A stretch of DNA of 64,000 bases from Neobacillus sp. PS2-9 (GCF_030915525.1 NZ_CP133269.1:645001-709000), one strand, 5' to 3'. Positions 14,724-22,669 are shown, counted from the stretch's first letter. Numbers and translations: made by a program. Notes: generated by a model not told the origin, from the sequence alone.

Positions 14724-16858
14724 GACTTTTAAAAGAGAAAAAACGATGGTTGCTGATTTTGCTGGCCTGGCTTGTTGCAGCTGCTGCGCTTTCCCTGTTT
14801 GCAACAAGTGCTAAGGAGCAAACCTCACCTAATAAAAACGCAGGATTACCGGATACGGCCGCAAGCATACAAGCAGAAAAAGCGTTAAAGCAGTATTTCC
14901 CTTCTTCTGAAGGAGTTCCGTTGTTTGTTGTGGTCTATGACAAAAAGGGTTTGAAGGAACCTGATGTGGAAAAAGCAATCACTGTTATTGAAAAAGTGGT
15001 GGGTGAGGCGGAGCAGGATGTAACCATCATCCCGTTATCAAAGATGCCTCCACAAGCACGCGCTTCCTTCTTTTCAGAGGAGCAAACCACGTTCTTTTTA
15101 CCGGTGTTATTTCCAAGTGGGCTGGAAAATAAAGTGGTGAAAACAACGATGGATGGGCTGAAAAAAGAAGTGGCAAACGGGTTGTCGCAGAAGCTAGATA
15201 CTTATTTCACGGGCCCTGCCGGCATCGTGGCAGATACGTATGAAATGTTTTCAAAAGCCGATGTGGTATTAATCCTTGCAACCGTGGGGTTGATTTTTCT
15301 ATTGTTAATCGTCATTTACCGCTCGCCCTTATTGGCCTTGATTCCGTTGATTGGTGCGGGTATCTCTTATTCAATCGTTGATCGATTGCTTGGTTTGATG
15401 GGGAAGTATAATTGGTTTGCCATCGACAGCCAGGCCTTATCGATTATGATGATTTTATTGTTTGCGGTGATTACCGACTATTCGCTCTTGTTATTTGCTC
15501 GTTTCCGAGAGGAATTGGAAAAAGGCTTGCCGGTCAATGATGCCATGAAAACAGCCTTAGGCTTCGTAAAAGAGCCCATCCTCTTCAGTGGCGGGACGGT
15601 GTTTTTAAGTATGCTGACCTTGTTTTTTGCTGTGTACGAACCGTATCGTGGGTTTGCACCGGTATTCGCTGTCGCTGTTGCATTGATGATTCTTTCGGGA
15701 TTAACGTTACTACCTGCGCTGTTTGCGATTGCTGGGGAAAAAGCGTTTTGGCCTGCTAATCCACGAAGACGTACGGTGGTGGTAAAGCGCTTAGCGAAAG
15801 AGGGTTTTTGGCATAGAATAGGCCGCTTCGTTACTGCTAAACCGTGGCTTTCTTTGGTTCCGATTGTGTTGGTGCTGGTGTTATGTACCTCGATGATTAG
15901 ACAGGTTCAGTACTCTTTCAACCTGCTGGATTCATTTCCGCAGGAGATGTCCTCTATTCAAGGCTTTGCTCGATTAAATGCTGCCTTTTCTGCCGGTGAG
16001 ATTGCCCCAAGTACGGTGATTGTGAAAGCAAAAAGAGAGGTGTCCGAGGGGCAGGTTCACCGTTTGGTAGAGGAATTAAATCGCCGGGACTCTGTTTCCA
16101 CAGCAGAGGTCCAAGGGAAGCCCTATGCAGAGCAGCAACGGAATGTGGTGAAAATCAATCTCGTGTTGAAACATAACCCCTATTCGGAGAAGGCTTTTGA
16201 CGATATCGAGAGACTTCGAGAGGACTCTGCTACTCTATTAAAAGCAAGTCAAATCCATGAAGCAAAGTTATTGATTGCAGGGGAAACGGCTCAAAACGCC
16301 GATATCCGTCAGGCCAGTCATGGGGATGAAATTCGAATTCTATTGATTATGACGGTATTGATCATGGTGATGCTTGGTATTCAAACTCGATCCTTCTTCG
16401 CACCTATCTATATAATGGCTACCGTTCTTTTGTCCTTTGGAGCAGCGCTAGGATTGAGTATTTTTGTTTTCCAAGACCTACTTGGCTATCCGGGGATTAG
16501 CTACCGTACGCCTTTGTATACATTTGTGTTTTTAGTAGCATTGGGAGTGGATTACTCCATCATGCTCATCTCCCGTATTCGTGAAGAGAGAAAGCTGTTG
16601 CCGATTAAGGACGCAGTGCGGGAGGGTGTGGGGAAAACAGGAGGGGTCATTTCCTCAGCAGGTCTCATCTTGGCTGCCACCTTCGCCGTCTTAATCACGC
16701 AACCAGTCATGGAGCTTCGCGTTTTCGGCTTTGCCGTAGCAATCGGCGTCCTCCTTGATACCTTCATTGTAAGGCCTATTGCGATACCGGCACTAATGGT
16801 GATAACCACCAAAAAGGAGGGGACAGTCCCCCAGCGCTTTAGCGCGCCGGGGGACTGA
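14720..16858 (+). CDS. MMPL/RND-family exporter with repeat-derived tail
   Basis: This 712-residue protein has the duplicated layout of MMPL transporters: helix, large extracellular domain, five or six helices, then the same again. Motifs include ADVVLILATVGLIFLLLIVIY, the proton-relay region ITDYSLLLFARFREE in the first half and LGVDYSIMLISRIREE in the second. Such proteins export lipids or hydrophobic compounds. The body appears to end at ALMVITTKK; the last 13 residues, EGTVPQRFSAPGD, and the stop codon are read from an inserted 44-bp palindrome. It is coupled to the HAH protein and probably controlled by the upstream two-component system. Confidence 0.9.
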   Translation: MRLLKEKKRWLLILLAWLVAAAALSLFATSAKEQTSPNKNAGLPDTAASIQAEKALKQYFPSSEGVPLFVVVYDKKGLKEPDVEKAITVIEKVVGEAEQDVTIIPLSKMPPQARASFFSEEQTTFFLPVLFPSGLENKVVKTTMDGLKKEVANGLSQKLDTYFTGPAGIVADTYEMFSKADVVLILATVGLIFLLLIVIYRSPLLALIPLIGAGISYSIVDRLLGLMGKYNWFAIDSQALSIMMILLFAVITDYSLLLFARFREELEKGLPVNDAMKTALGFVKEPILFSGGTVFLSMLTLFFAVYEPYRGFAPVFAVAVALMILSGLTLLPALFAIAGEKAFWPANPRRRTVVVKRLAKEGFWHRIGRFVTAKPWLSLVPIVLVLVLCTSMIRQVQYSFNLLDSFPQEMSSIQGFARLNAAFSAGEIAPSTVIVKAKREVSEGQVHRLVEELNRRDSVSTAEVQGKPYAEQQRNVVKINLVLKHNPYSEKAFDDIERLREDSATLLKASQIHEAKLLIAGETAQNADIRQASHGDEIRILLIMTVLIMVMLGIQTRSFFAPIYIMATVLLSFGAALGLSIFVFQDLLGYPGISYRTPLYTFVFLVALGVDYSIMLISRIREERKLLPIKDAVREGVGKTGGVISSAGLILAATFAVLITQPVMELRVFGFAVAIGVLLDTFIVRPIAIPALMVITTKKEGTVPQRFSAPGD

Positions 16859-16863
16859 CCCCC
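16819..16863. repeat. 44-bp double-palindrome repeat, copy 5, overlapping a gene end
   Basis: Left arm standard, centre GCGCTTTAGCGCGCC, right arm GGGGACTGACCCC with one change. The repeat supplies the last codons and the TGA stop of the MMPL exporter. A CTCTTTTTG tail follows, so it may also end the transcript. Confidence 0.88.
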
Positions 16864-16935
16864 CTCTTTTTGTTTGAAGTTAAACGCTAGAAAGGATATA
16901 GTGAAAGTTAGTAAATTGGTAAGGATGGAGAGGTC

Positions 16936-17520
16936 ATGGTCAAATGAAGATGGGGTCTTTTTGTAGCTTTATTTTTTGTCATTCTGCTAGTTTTTGCTGT
17001 TTTTAACGCAGGAAAGTTTTTGGTTGTTGACGAAAAAATTCAAAAGTCAGATGCGATTATTGTGTTAAGTGGAGACAAAGGGGAACGAGTGGAAAAGGCA
17101 GCTGAGCTGTATCATCAGGGCTATGGAAAATACTTTGTGATTTCTGGTGGGATCACCTATAACGATGTTACCGCTGCACAGCTAATGAAGGATCATGCCC
17201 TTCAGCTAGGGGTACCAGAAAAGGCGATTGTCTTAGAGGACCGTGCCGACAGTACCTATGAAAATGCGGAATTTACTAGACAGATCATTAAGTCCTATCC
17301 CATTCACTCTGCCATTGTTGTTTCATCCAATTTTCATATGAAACGCGTCGAAATGATTTTTGACCGTGACTTTAAAACTAGCAAGATCAAGCTTTATTAC
17401 GCTAACGCAAAGGACCCTCATTTCGATGAAACACGTTGGTGGGGCAACAATAAGAGTATCATGATCACGATTACCGAATATTTAAAGATGACTGGATATG
17501 CAATGGAGAAGAATTATTAG
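16936..17520 (+). pseudogene. YdcF-like DUF218 membrane protein with TGA at codon 4
   Basis: From 17020 on, the frame encodes a clear DUF218/YdcF domain (SDAIIVLSGDKGERVEKAAEL, VISGG, EDRADSTYENAEFT, SNFHMKR). Upstream in the same frame lies a normal membrane anchor, RWGLFVALFFVILLVFAVF, that has no start codon of its own. The only good start is ATG at 16936 behind GGAGAGG (16927-16933), but codon 4 is TGA (16945-16947). A single TGG-to-TGA change, UGA readthrough or a sequencing error would explain it. A TTG at 17020 would give a protein without its anchor and has no ribosome site. DUF218 proteins act in envelope metabolism; the exact function is unknown. Confidence 0.75.
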
Positions 17521-17556
17521 GAAATTACACTCGATGAATAGAAGGAGAAAAAGAAT

Positions 17557-18084
17557 ATGACTTGGAAAGTAAAAAACTCCACCGCAGCAAAGGTGGACAG
17601 GTTTGGGATTGCGATTGATCAGGTGGTTTTGCCAAACGGCGAAGAAAAGACTTTTTCCTATTTGGATTTTGCAAAAGGAGTCTGCGTGCTTCCTATCACG
17701 GAAAACAAAGAAGTCATCTGTCTAAAACAATACCGACATGCCATTAAAAGCTGGGAATGGGAGCTTCCGGCTGGGATGATTGACCCCACCGACCCAACTC
17801 CAATCGACAGTGCCAAAAAAGAACTTGAGGAAGAAACAGGCTTTGTAGCGGAGCATTGGCTGGATCTAGGCAGTTTTTATCCTTCTCCAGGCTCGACAAC
17901 AGAGGAAATCTTTTTGTTTGCCGCAGCTGGTCTGACTCCTTCTGTCCAAAATTTAGAAAGCAGCGAGCAAATTGAGCTGCACTATCTATCAATGGAAGAT
18001 TTAAAGGAATTGATAAGCCAAGGTGAATTCAAGCATGGTGCGGGATTGGCCGCTGTCCTAAGATACAAGTTTCTGACTGATTGA
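17557..18084 (+). CDS. Nudix hydrolase, ADP-ribose pyrophosphatase type
   Basis: The 175-residue protein has an N-terminal beta extension and a Nudix domain with a complete Nudix box: GMIDPTDPTPIDSAKKELEE, then ETGF, matching Gx5Ex7REUxEExGU apart from K for R. The downstream SFYPSPGSTTEEIFLFAAAGL segment is typical of ADP-ribose pyrophosphatases, which recycle ADP-ribose to AMP and ribose 5-phosphate. Substrate preference is inferred. GAAGGAG lies 10 nt before the ATG, and a strong terminator follows. The tail is shorter than that of B. subtilis NudF by only a few residues. Confidence 0.88.
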   Translation: MTWKVKNSTAAKVDRFGIAIDQVVLPNGEEKTFSYLDFAKGVCVLPITENKEVICLKQYRHAIKSWEWELPAGMIDPTDPTPIDSAKKELEEETGFVAEHWLDLGSFYPSPGSTTEEIFLFAAAGLTPSVQNLESSEQIELHYLSMEDLKELISQGEFKHGAGLAAVLRYKFLTD

Positions 18085-18106
18085 TTAATTCATATTCGTT
18101 TCAAAC

Positions 18107-18137
18107 AAAAAAGGAGAGCTTCGAAGCCCTCCTTTTT
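18107..18137. terminator. bidirectional terminator after the Nudix gene
   Basis: AAAAAAGGAG and CTCCTTTTTT flank GCTTC/GAAGC, making a long stem with T runs on both strands. It is shared with the small leftward gene that ends at 18149. Confidence 0.85.
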
Positions 18138-18148
18138 TTGCTATCTAT

Positions 18149-18313
18149 TTACTTTACATCCAGGTAACGATCATACAGCTCAAGACATTCGAGTAACTCT
18201 GATTTATACACCATCAACGCTTTTCTCACAATCGCACTATGGCTGCTGTTTGTAAGTTCCACGTTACATTCGTCCAGATCCTTCTTCTTCATCACCGAAA
18301 GCTCACTAAACAT
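18149..18313 (-). CDS. small hypothetical helical protein
   Basis: A 54-residue open frame, mostly helical and acidic, ending LECLELYDRYLDVK. The ATG at 18313 has AGGTGGAG about 12 nt upstream; a GTG six codons earlier is the other possible start. It ends 12 bp from a shared terminator, which supports a real transcript. I do not recognise a family. Lys/Asp/Glu-rich small proteins of this kind are common in Bacillus and many bind other proteins, but no function can be given. Confidence 0.45.
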   Translation of the reverse strand: MFSELSVMKKKDLDECNVELTNSSHSAIVRKALMVYKSELLECLELYDRYLDVK

Positions 18314-18416
18314 AAAATGAAGATTCTCCACCTATTCCACTCTCCCCAACATATCAAGCTTCTAATCTAACGTTCTTCTATAAAGAGTATTGCCTAAAAT
18401 ACCAATAAACATACTT

Positions 18417-18460
18417 GGGGACAGTCCCACACCCCTTTAACGCAGTGGGGGACTGTCCCC
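18417..18460. repeat. 44-bp double-palindrome repeat, copy 6
   Basis: Left arm GGGGACAGTCCCA with one change, centre CACCCCTTTAACGCAGT, standard right arm. It lies 5 bp downstream of the amidase stop on the minus strand and could act as that gene's terminator. Confidence 0.88.
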
Positions 18461-18465
18461 AAGGT

Positions 18466-19290
18466 TTATTCTATTAACGAGCCACTATTATTAAAGTTAT
18501 ATTTGACCCCATTGATTTCTCGTTCGCCTGTGGCCATTTTTCCTTTTTCGTCAAGGTAGTACCATTTGCTGCTGGAACGGTTCCATCCTACTTGCATGAC
18601 TCCGTGTGTATCAAAGTAATACCAGTTATCTGCTACCTTATACCATCCTGTTATCATGGCGCCCGTCACTTCGTGGAGGTAATACCATTTGCCTTTATCC
18701 TGGAGCCATCCGGTTCGTCGTTCGTTATTTTCATAAAAATACCAGACTGAATTTTCCTTGACCCAGCCTCTTTTTGGTGCATCCCCGACAGCCCGAACAT
18801 CATTTACAAACTCGTTCCATGTCACGCCATGTGAGGTAAGATAGGCTAGCGGGTCCATGTGGTCTGTACCGCCGAGATTTTTAGATACCCATGCGTGGGA
18901 AACCAAAGTTTGACCATCAATCGCCTTTAAATTCCGTTCTTTTAAAAGATGGGCGATGAGCCAGCAATAGCGACGATAGGAATCTATAAACTTAGCATGG
19001 TCGCTTGTCTCACACAATTCCACATGAACGTAACGAGCATTGCCTTTACCAGCGCCCCACGCTCTATAATCTGTACTTGCTGTTTGGACGATTGAATCCC
19101 AGTCGACAAAGAAGTGAACAAAGGCATTTCGATTGTCCCATTCTCTGTGAAAATAAACGGACTCTGCTTCTGCAGTCGCTTCCGGTGTTGCTGTTGAATG
19201 AGCCACTACACCTTCATATGCCCCCACTCCGTTGCGGTACGGATCTCTTGGTAAGCCAGGGATTAAATCTTTTTTAATTGGATAGTCCAT
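18466..19290 (-). CDS. N-acetylmuramoyl-L-alanine amidase with choline-binding-type repeats
   Basis: Residues 15-160 form an Amidase_2 (PGRP-like) domain with zinc ligands likely in VAHSTATPEA, the SHAWVSKNLGG segment and DHMDPLAYL. It cuts the amide between MurNAc and the stem peptide. Residues 174-274 contain about four repeats of the CW_binding_1 type, GWxxxxxxWYYLDxxGxMxTGW, which anchor proteins to the wall polymer. There is no signal peptide, so export would need a holin, lysis or another route, as for phage endolysins. The start ATG has GGAGAG upstream. It sits downstream of YvrJ, DUF2922 and DUF1659 genes on the same strand. Confidence 0.92.
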   Translation of the reverse strand: MDYPIKKDLIPGLPRDPYRNGVGAYEGVVAHSTATPEATAEAESVYFHREWDNRNAFVHFFVDWDSIVQTASTDYRAWGAGKGNARYVHVELCETSDHAKFIDSYRRYCWLIAHLLKERNLKAIDGQTLVSHAWVSKNLGGTDHMDPLAYLTSHGVTWNEFVNDVRAVGDAPKRGWVKENSVWYFYENNERRTGWLQDKGKWYYLHEVTGAMITGWYKVADNWYYFDTHGVMQVGWNRSSSKWYYLDEKGKMATGEREINGVKYNFNNSGSLIE

Positions 19291-19599
19291 ACTCTTACTC
19301 TCCTTTACATTAATTAACCCACTGCGTTTGTCGGTTGTAAGTGTTAATCATCATTATTTATAGTATTCAAGAGACCTTGATGCGTTCACTCCAACTGTGT
19401 CCTCATTTTCTTTAACGCGCTTCTTTTCTATGGCTTCATTTCAGACAACGATAACTAGAATCTAGCATTTTATCGAATGCTGCAAATTCATTATTTAATT
19501 GAAAAAAGTGGGGAATCTCAGATATCTGCAATCAATTTCTATTTTTCGGTTGGTTTGCTGCAAAATCAATTTATTTTCGTAAGAATCCTATTAATATAA
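19291..19599. other. intergenic region without recognised genes
   Basis: AT-rich DNA between the amidase start and the terminator of the yvrJ-like gene. It must hold the leftward amidase promoter, but no convincing -35/-10 pair or operator stands out. No open frame with a ribosome site was seen. Confidence 0.5.
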
Positions 19600-19602
19600 A
19601 AA

Positions 19603-19632
19603 AACACCCAACGCCGGGGAGCGAAGGGTGTT
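19603..19632 (-). terminator. terminator after the YvrJ-like gene
   Basis: On the minus strand AACACCC and GGGTGTT pair around a 16-nt loop and are followed by TTTTTT. This ends the DUF1659-DUF2922-YvrJ transcript before the amidase gene. Confidence 0.75.
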
Positions 19633-19653
19633 GCGCTATCGTTGCCTGTTTGA

Positions 19654-19791
19654 TCATGCCTTCATGCGATCGGGAAGATTCTGTATCGATTGGACCACCA
19701 TATCCAGCTTCGACTCAATCCGATAAAGCAGATACAGGGTGACAACTATGGGGAATCCCACCTCACTGATGAGCGGAATGATTTGTTCCAC
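19654..19791 (-). CDS. YvrJ-family small membrane protein
   Basis: This 45-residue frame reads with a GTG start behind GAAAGGAG (9-nt spacing). The sequence EQIIPLISEVGFPIVVTLYLL followed by YRIESKLDMVVQSIQ has one membrane helix and then a short amphipathic tail, the pattern of the YvrJ family of Bacillus. Holin-like behaviour is sometimes suggested for such proteins but is not established. It is third in a leftward set with DUF1659 and DUF2922, a conserved trio in Bacillaceae. A palindromic repeat separates it from the DUF2922 gene. Confidence 0.82.
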   Translation of the reverse strand: MEQIIPLISEVGFPIVVTLYLLYRIESKLDMVVQSIQNLPDRMKA

Positions 19792-19809
19792 GAGAGTTCA
19801 CTCCTTTCT

Positions 19810-19852
19810 GGGGTCAGTCCCCCGCTGCAATAAAGCAGTGGGGGACTGACCC
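19810..19852. repeat. 44-bp double-palindrome repeat, copy 7
   Basis: Left arm GGGGTCAGTCCCC and right arm GGGGACTGACCCC carry matching changes, so pairing is kept. Centre GCTGCAATAAAGCAG is in the opposite orientation to most copies. It is inserted between the DUF2922 and YvrJ genes. Confidence 0.88.
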
Positions 19853-19863
19853 TCATTCTAGCA

Positions 19864-20082
19864 TTAAACTAGCTCGTAATCTGTTACATTACGCTCGACG
19901 ATTCTTGCTCCTTTGACGTCAGCAAGCTTTCCGCTGTTAGTGGAAAATACGTCGGATGCGATGATCTGTGCCATCGATAACTTCACGACTTCTTCATCGA
20001 CCGGCTCTTTTGGATTCTCAACCGAAATACGTGCGGTCTTTCCAAGCTCCGTACCGAATTCCAACTCCAATGTTTTTGCCAT
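19864..20082 (-). CDS. DUF2922 family protein
   Basis: The 72-residue protein starts MAKTLELEFGTELGKTARISVENPKEPV and ends ARIVERNVTDYELV, matching DUF2922, a small beta-rich family found with DUF1659 in Bacillaceae. The longer frame adds five residues, but GGAGG lies 8 nt before the ATG at 20082, so that start is chosen. Function is unknown. The gene follows DUF1659 by 36 bp on the same strand, and the YvrJ-like gene comes next. Confidence 0.88.
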   Translation of the reverse strand: MAKTLELEFGTELGKTARISVENPKEPVDEEVVKLSMAQIIASDVFSTNSGKLADVKGARIVERNVTDYELV

Positions 20083-20118
20083 TCTATTCACCTCCATTCA
20101 ATCGTTTCATAAGGATTA

Positions 20119-20337
20119 CTACGCAATAATGTTAGTGTTGTCATTGCGCTCTACTTTGTTCAGCGTATCATTACATAACACACTGATTGCTTGTGCAGCC
20201 TGAAACAACTGGTCAGTGGTTGCTCCGCTTTTCACGTTGCTAAACGTTTTTGCACGGAGGATTGGATTTCCTTCCTCATCGACCCCAGTTTCAAACACCA
20301 TTCGAAGCTTTGTACCTTCTAATAACGCTTGTGCCAT
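20119..20337 (-). CDS. DUF1659 family protein
   Basis: A 72-residue protein beginning MAQALLEGTKLRMVFETGVDEEGNP and ending LNKVERNDNTNIIA, typical of DUF1659. GGAGG lies 8 nt before the ATG at 20337; a GTG three codons earlier is part of the ribosome-site region and is rejected. The family is of unknown function and regularly sits before DUF2922. This gene is first of the leftward trio. Its promoter must lie between 20338 and the palindromic repeat at 20411. Confidence 0.88.
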   Translation of the reverse strand: MAQALLEGTKLRMVFETGVDEEGNPILRAKTFSNVKSGATTDQLFQAAQAISVLCNDTLNKVERNDNTNIIA

Positions 20338-20403
20338 CTCGCTCACCTCCTTTCACCTTCTATATAGTGATTAAGAGGGGAAAAAGACAGGCTAGAGAAA
20401 AAA

Positions 20404-20470
20404 TTTGTTTGGGGGACAGTCCCCCAGTGCGGTGCTGCTTTACTGTGCCGGGGGACTGTCCCCAAACAAA
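20404..20470. repeat. 44-bp-type double-palindrome repeat, copy 8, extended
   Basis: Standard arms (20411-20423, 20451-20463) enclose a longer centre, GTGCGGTGCTGCTTTACTG. The flanks TTTGTTTGG and CCAAACAAA extend the pairing by several bases on each side, so this copy makes the longest stem of the set in the window. Confidence 0.85.
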
Positions 20471-20471
20471 A

Positions 20472-20496
20472 AAGGCCCCTTTTATCAAAGGGCCTT
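20472..20496 (-). terminator. terminator of the secreted repeat protein gene
   Basis: AAGGCCC and GGGCCTT pair around an 11-nt loop and, on the minus strand, are followed by TTTTTTGTTT. It lies 17 bp past the stop of the gene at 20514-21428. Confidence 0.8.
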
Positions 20497-20513
20497 AACC
20501 AAATACCAAAACC

Positions 20514-21428
20514 TTATTCTCCTTCAGATCCCCAAGAGATCATGTATGTGTCTTCGTCGTTGTTAATATAGATATAGATGTCGCCTGATTCCACTTCGCC
20601 ATTTTCCTTCGCCTGTGCCACTAGATCGTTTAACTGTGCTTCTGTTACAGGGATGCCTACCGCAAGAGCGAGCTTGTTAAATAATTCTCCGTATGCAGGG
20701 TCTCCCATAATTAACCCGTCCGGCATAACGAATCCAATTGGTTCCTTACCATAAAACAAATCATAGGCATCTGATTCTGCGTCATATTCCACTGTTACGC
20801 CGTATGGAGCAGCAAGATCAGACACTTTTTTTAATATCGTATTCTCTTCAATCACTGCCCCGTCCGCACCAATGACTTTTCCTTCAATTGTTATATTGGT
20901 TACCATGCCTGTGCTATAGAAGAAATACGTCTTTCCATTAATAATGTTCCACCCAAGTAACATTTTTCCGCTAGAAAGATCTAGGAAGTACCACTTGCCG
21001 CCTGATTGTAACCAACCCGTTTTCATGGATCCGTTTGAATTCAAGAAGTACCAATCTGGGCCAATCTTCAACCAGCCCGTTTTCATTGCTCCGGAGTTAT
21101 CAAGGTAATACCATTTATTTGAAACGTAAACCCAGCCTGTTTTCATTGCACCACTCGTAGTGAAATAATACCATTTGTTGTTGAAAGGAACCCAGCCTGT
21201 TTTCATAATGCCTGATGCATCAAAGAAGTACCACTTACTATTTAGAAGGAACCAGCCTTTTTGGAGTGCCCCGCTCGTATTGTAGTAAGTCCAGTAGCTA
21301 TCTTTTTTAACCCACTGATTTTGGTACTTAGCAACCGTTGTACTATTTGTTGCTGCAAAGGATGAAACAGGAGAAGAAAGTAGCGTTAAACCAGTAACCA
21401 AGGCCACGGCCTGTAGTGTCTTTTTCAT
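20514..21428 (-). CDS. secreted protein with choline-binding-type repeats
   Basis: A signal peptide (residues 1-25, ending SSFAA) is followed by about six CW_binding_1 repeats (residues 35-165) of the form KTGWVxxxNKWYYLDNSGAM, which bind the cell wall. The C-terminal domain (about 175-304) has an acidic composition and contains YGVTVEYDAESDAYDLFYG and DIYIYINNDEDTYMISWG. I do not recognise that domain. The protein is thus wall-attached and secreted, with an unknown effector part. GGGGG lies 8 nt before the ATG. It neighbours an amidase with the same type of repeats. Confidence 0.85.
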   Translation of the reverse strand: MKKTLQAVALVTGLTLLSSPVSSFAATNSTTVAKYQNQWVKKDSYWTYYNTSGALQKGWFLLNSKWYFFDASGIMKTGWVPFNNKWYYFTTSGAMKTGWVYVSNKWYYLDNSGAMKTGWLKIGPDWYFLNSNGSMKTGWLQSGGKWYFLDLSSGKMLLGWNIINGKTYFFYSTGMVTNITIEGKVIGADGAVIEENTILKKVSDLAAPYGVTVEYDAESDAYDLFYGKEPIGFVMPDGLIMGDPAYGELFNKLALAVGIPVTEAQLNDLVAQAKENGEVESGDIYIYINNDEDTYMISWGSEGE

Positions 21429-21733
21429 ATATTTGCCCCCTATATATCTAGTACATACTGCTTCATTCTACTATCCTAGTATATTTGTAGTAAATGGTAC
21501 ATTTTGAGGAAAAGAAGGGAGGAGTTGGGATAAAAATGAGCCCGGTTTTCATTTGGAACCGACCTCTCTGTGCTGAATTGCCTAGCATTGTAATAAATAT
21601 TCTGATCCCTATGAAATCGTGATTTGGCCATCAGTCCCATAACCGTAAATTCAAACTCAACACGAAAGTTTCCGATATCCGCACATGTTACCGTCTATAC
21701 CAAGAGTAAAACCATTACTTTTGTATCCTCGAC
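21429..21733. other. intergenic region before the 52-bp array
   Basis: About 300 bp without a supported gene. The left end must contain the leftward promoter of the secreted protein. A 63-codon rightward frame starting at 21624 runs into the repeat array, has no ribosome site and is treated as chance. Confidence 0.5.
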
Positions 21734-22290
21734 TTTCAGCAACGAAAAATTAAAGAAAAGTAGAAGTAGAAGGAATCTACGTCTACTTTCAGCAACAAAA
21801 ATTAGAGAAGAGTAGAAGTAGAAGGAGTCTACGTCTACTTTCAGCAACAAAAATTAGAGAAGAGTAGAAGTAGAAGGAGTCTACGTCTACTTTCAGCAAC
21901 AAAAATTAAAGAAAAGTAGAAGTAGAGGGGGTCTACGCCTACTTTCAGCAACGAAAATTAGAGAAAAGTAGAAGTAGAAGGAGTCTACGTCTACTTTCAG
22001 CAACAAAAATTAGAGAAAAGTAGAAGGAGTCTACGTCTACTTTCAGCAACAAAAGTTAGAGAAAAGTAGAAGTAGAAGGAGTCTACGTCCACTTTCAACA
22101 ACAAAAATTAAAGAAAAATAGAAGTAGAAAGGGTCTACGTCTACTTTCAGCAACAAAAATTAGAGAAAAATAGAAGTAGAAGGGGTCTACGTCTACTTTC
22201 AGCAACAGAGGTTAGAGAAAAGTAGAAGTAGAAGGAGACTACGTCTACTTTCAGCAACAAAAATTAAAGAAAAGTAGAAGTAGTCGTCGA
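21734..22290. repeat. 52-bp hairpin minisatellite array A, 11 units
   Basis: Eleven copies of CTTTCAGCAAC start at 21734, 21787, 21839, 21891, 21943, 21995, 22039, 22091, 22144, 22197 and 22249, giving a 52-53 bp period with one 44-bp unit. Each unit has a near-palindrome, GTAGAAGTAGA - AGGAG - TCTACGTCTAC, joined by an A-rich linker. Units differ by scattered substitutions. It is intergenic. A related array lies at 40695-41050. Confidence 0.92.
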
Positions 22291-22493
22291 CTTTTTATAG
22301 ACTAAGTAAATAGCAAGCAGACCACTGAAGGAGCCAGTAGGAATGGAATTCTATCCTACCCTCGTCACCTCCTACTAAATTAAATTAACGCCTGAACATG
22401 TCCCGTAGAACCAAAACTTTCCACACCATCTGTAACCATTACCCCGGCAGCATCGTCATAATAATAAAGACCTATTTAGGTGGTGTGAAAATC

Positions 22494-22667
22494 ATGAGGC
22501 AGTTAGACCACATTGCTTTTAAGCAAGAAAGAGCCCAGCAAATTTACCGGGAACAGCTTAATAAGAAGAAAATGGTGCAAAAAGAAAAACGGGACGTCAT
22601 CTTATTTGTTATTTGCATTGGTTTGGGAAGCGTGGCTTTAGCCGTGTATGAAGTTTTATTCCATTAA
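22494..22667 (+). CDS. small hypothetical membrane protein
   Basis: A 57-residue protein: a basic, Gln/Lys-rich N-terminal helix (MRQLDHIAFKQERAQQIYREQ) and one C-terminal membrane helix (DVILFVICIGLGSVALAVYEVLF). The frame is open further upstream, but the ATG at 22494 has AGGTGG about 10 nt before it and avoids the unlikely leader. It ends 2 bp from a hairpin shared with the converging phosphohexomutase gene. No family is recognised. Confidence 0.55.
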   Translation: MRQLDHIAFKQERAQQIYREQLNKKKMVQKEKRDVILFVICIGLGSVALAVYEVLFH

Positions 22668-22669
22668 AA

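Noticed and set aside
20514..21428. Prophage lysis cassette together with the amidase
   Set aside because: No other phage genes (terminase, capsid, tail, integrase) are in the region, and the small proteins are conserved chromosomal families.
21734..22290. Possible CRISPR array
   Set aside because: Units are almost wholly repeated with no unique spacers, no leader and no cas genes nearby. It is a minisatellite.
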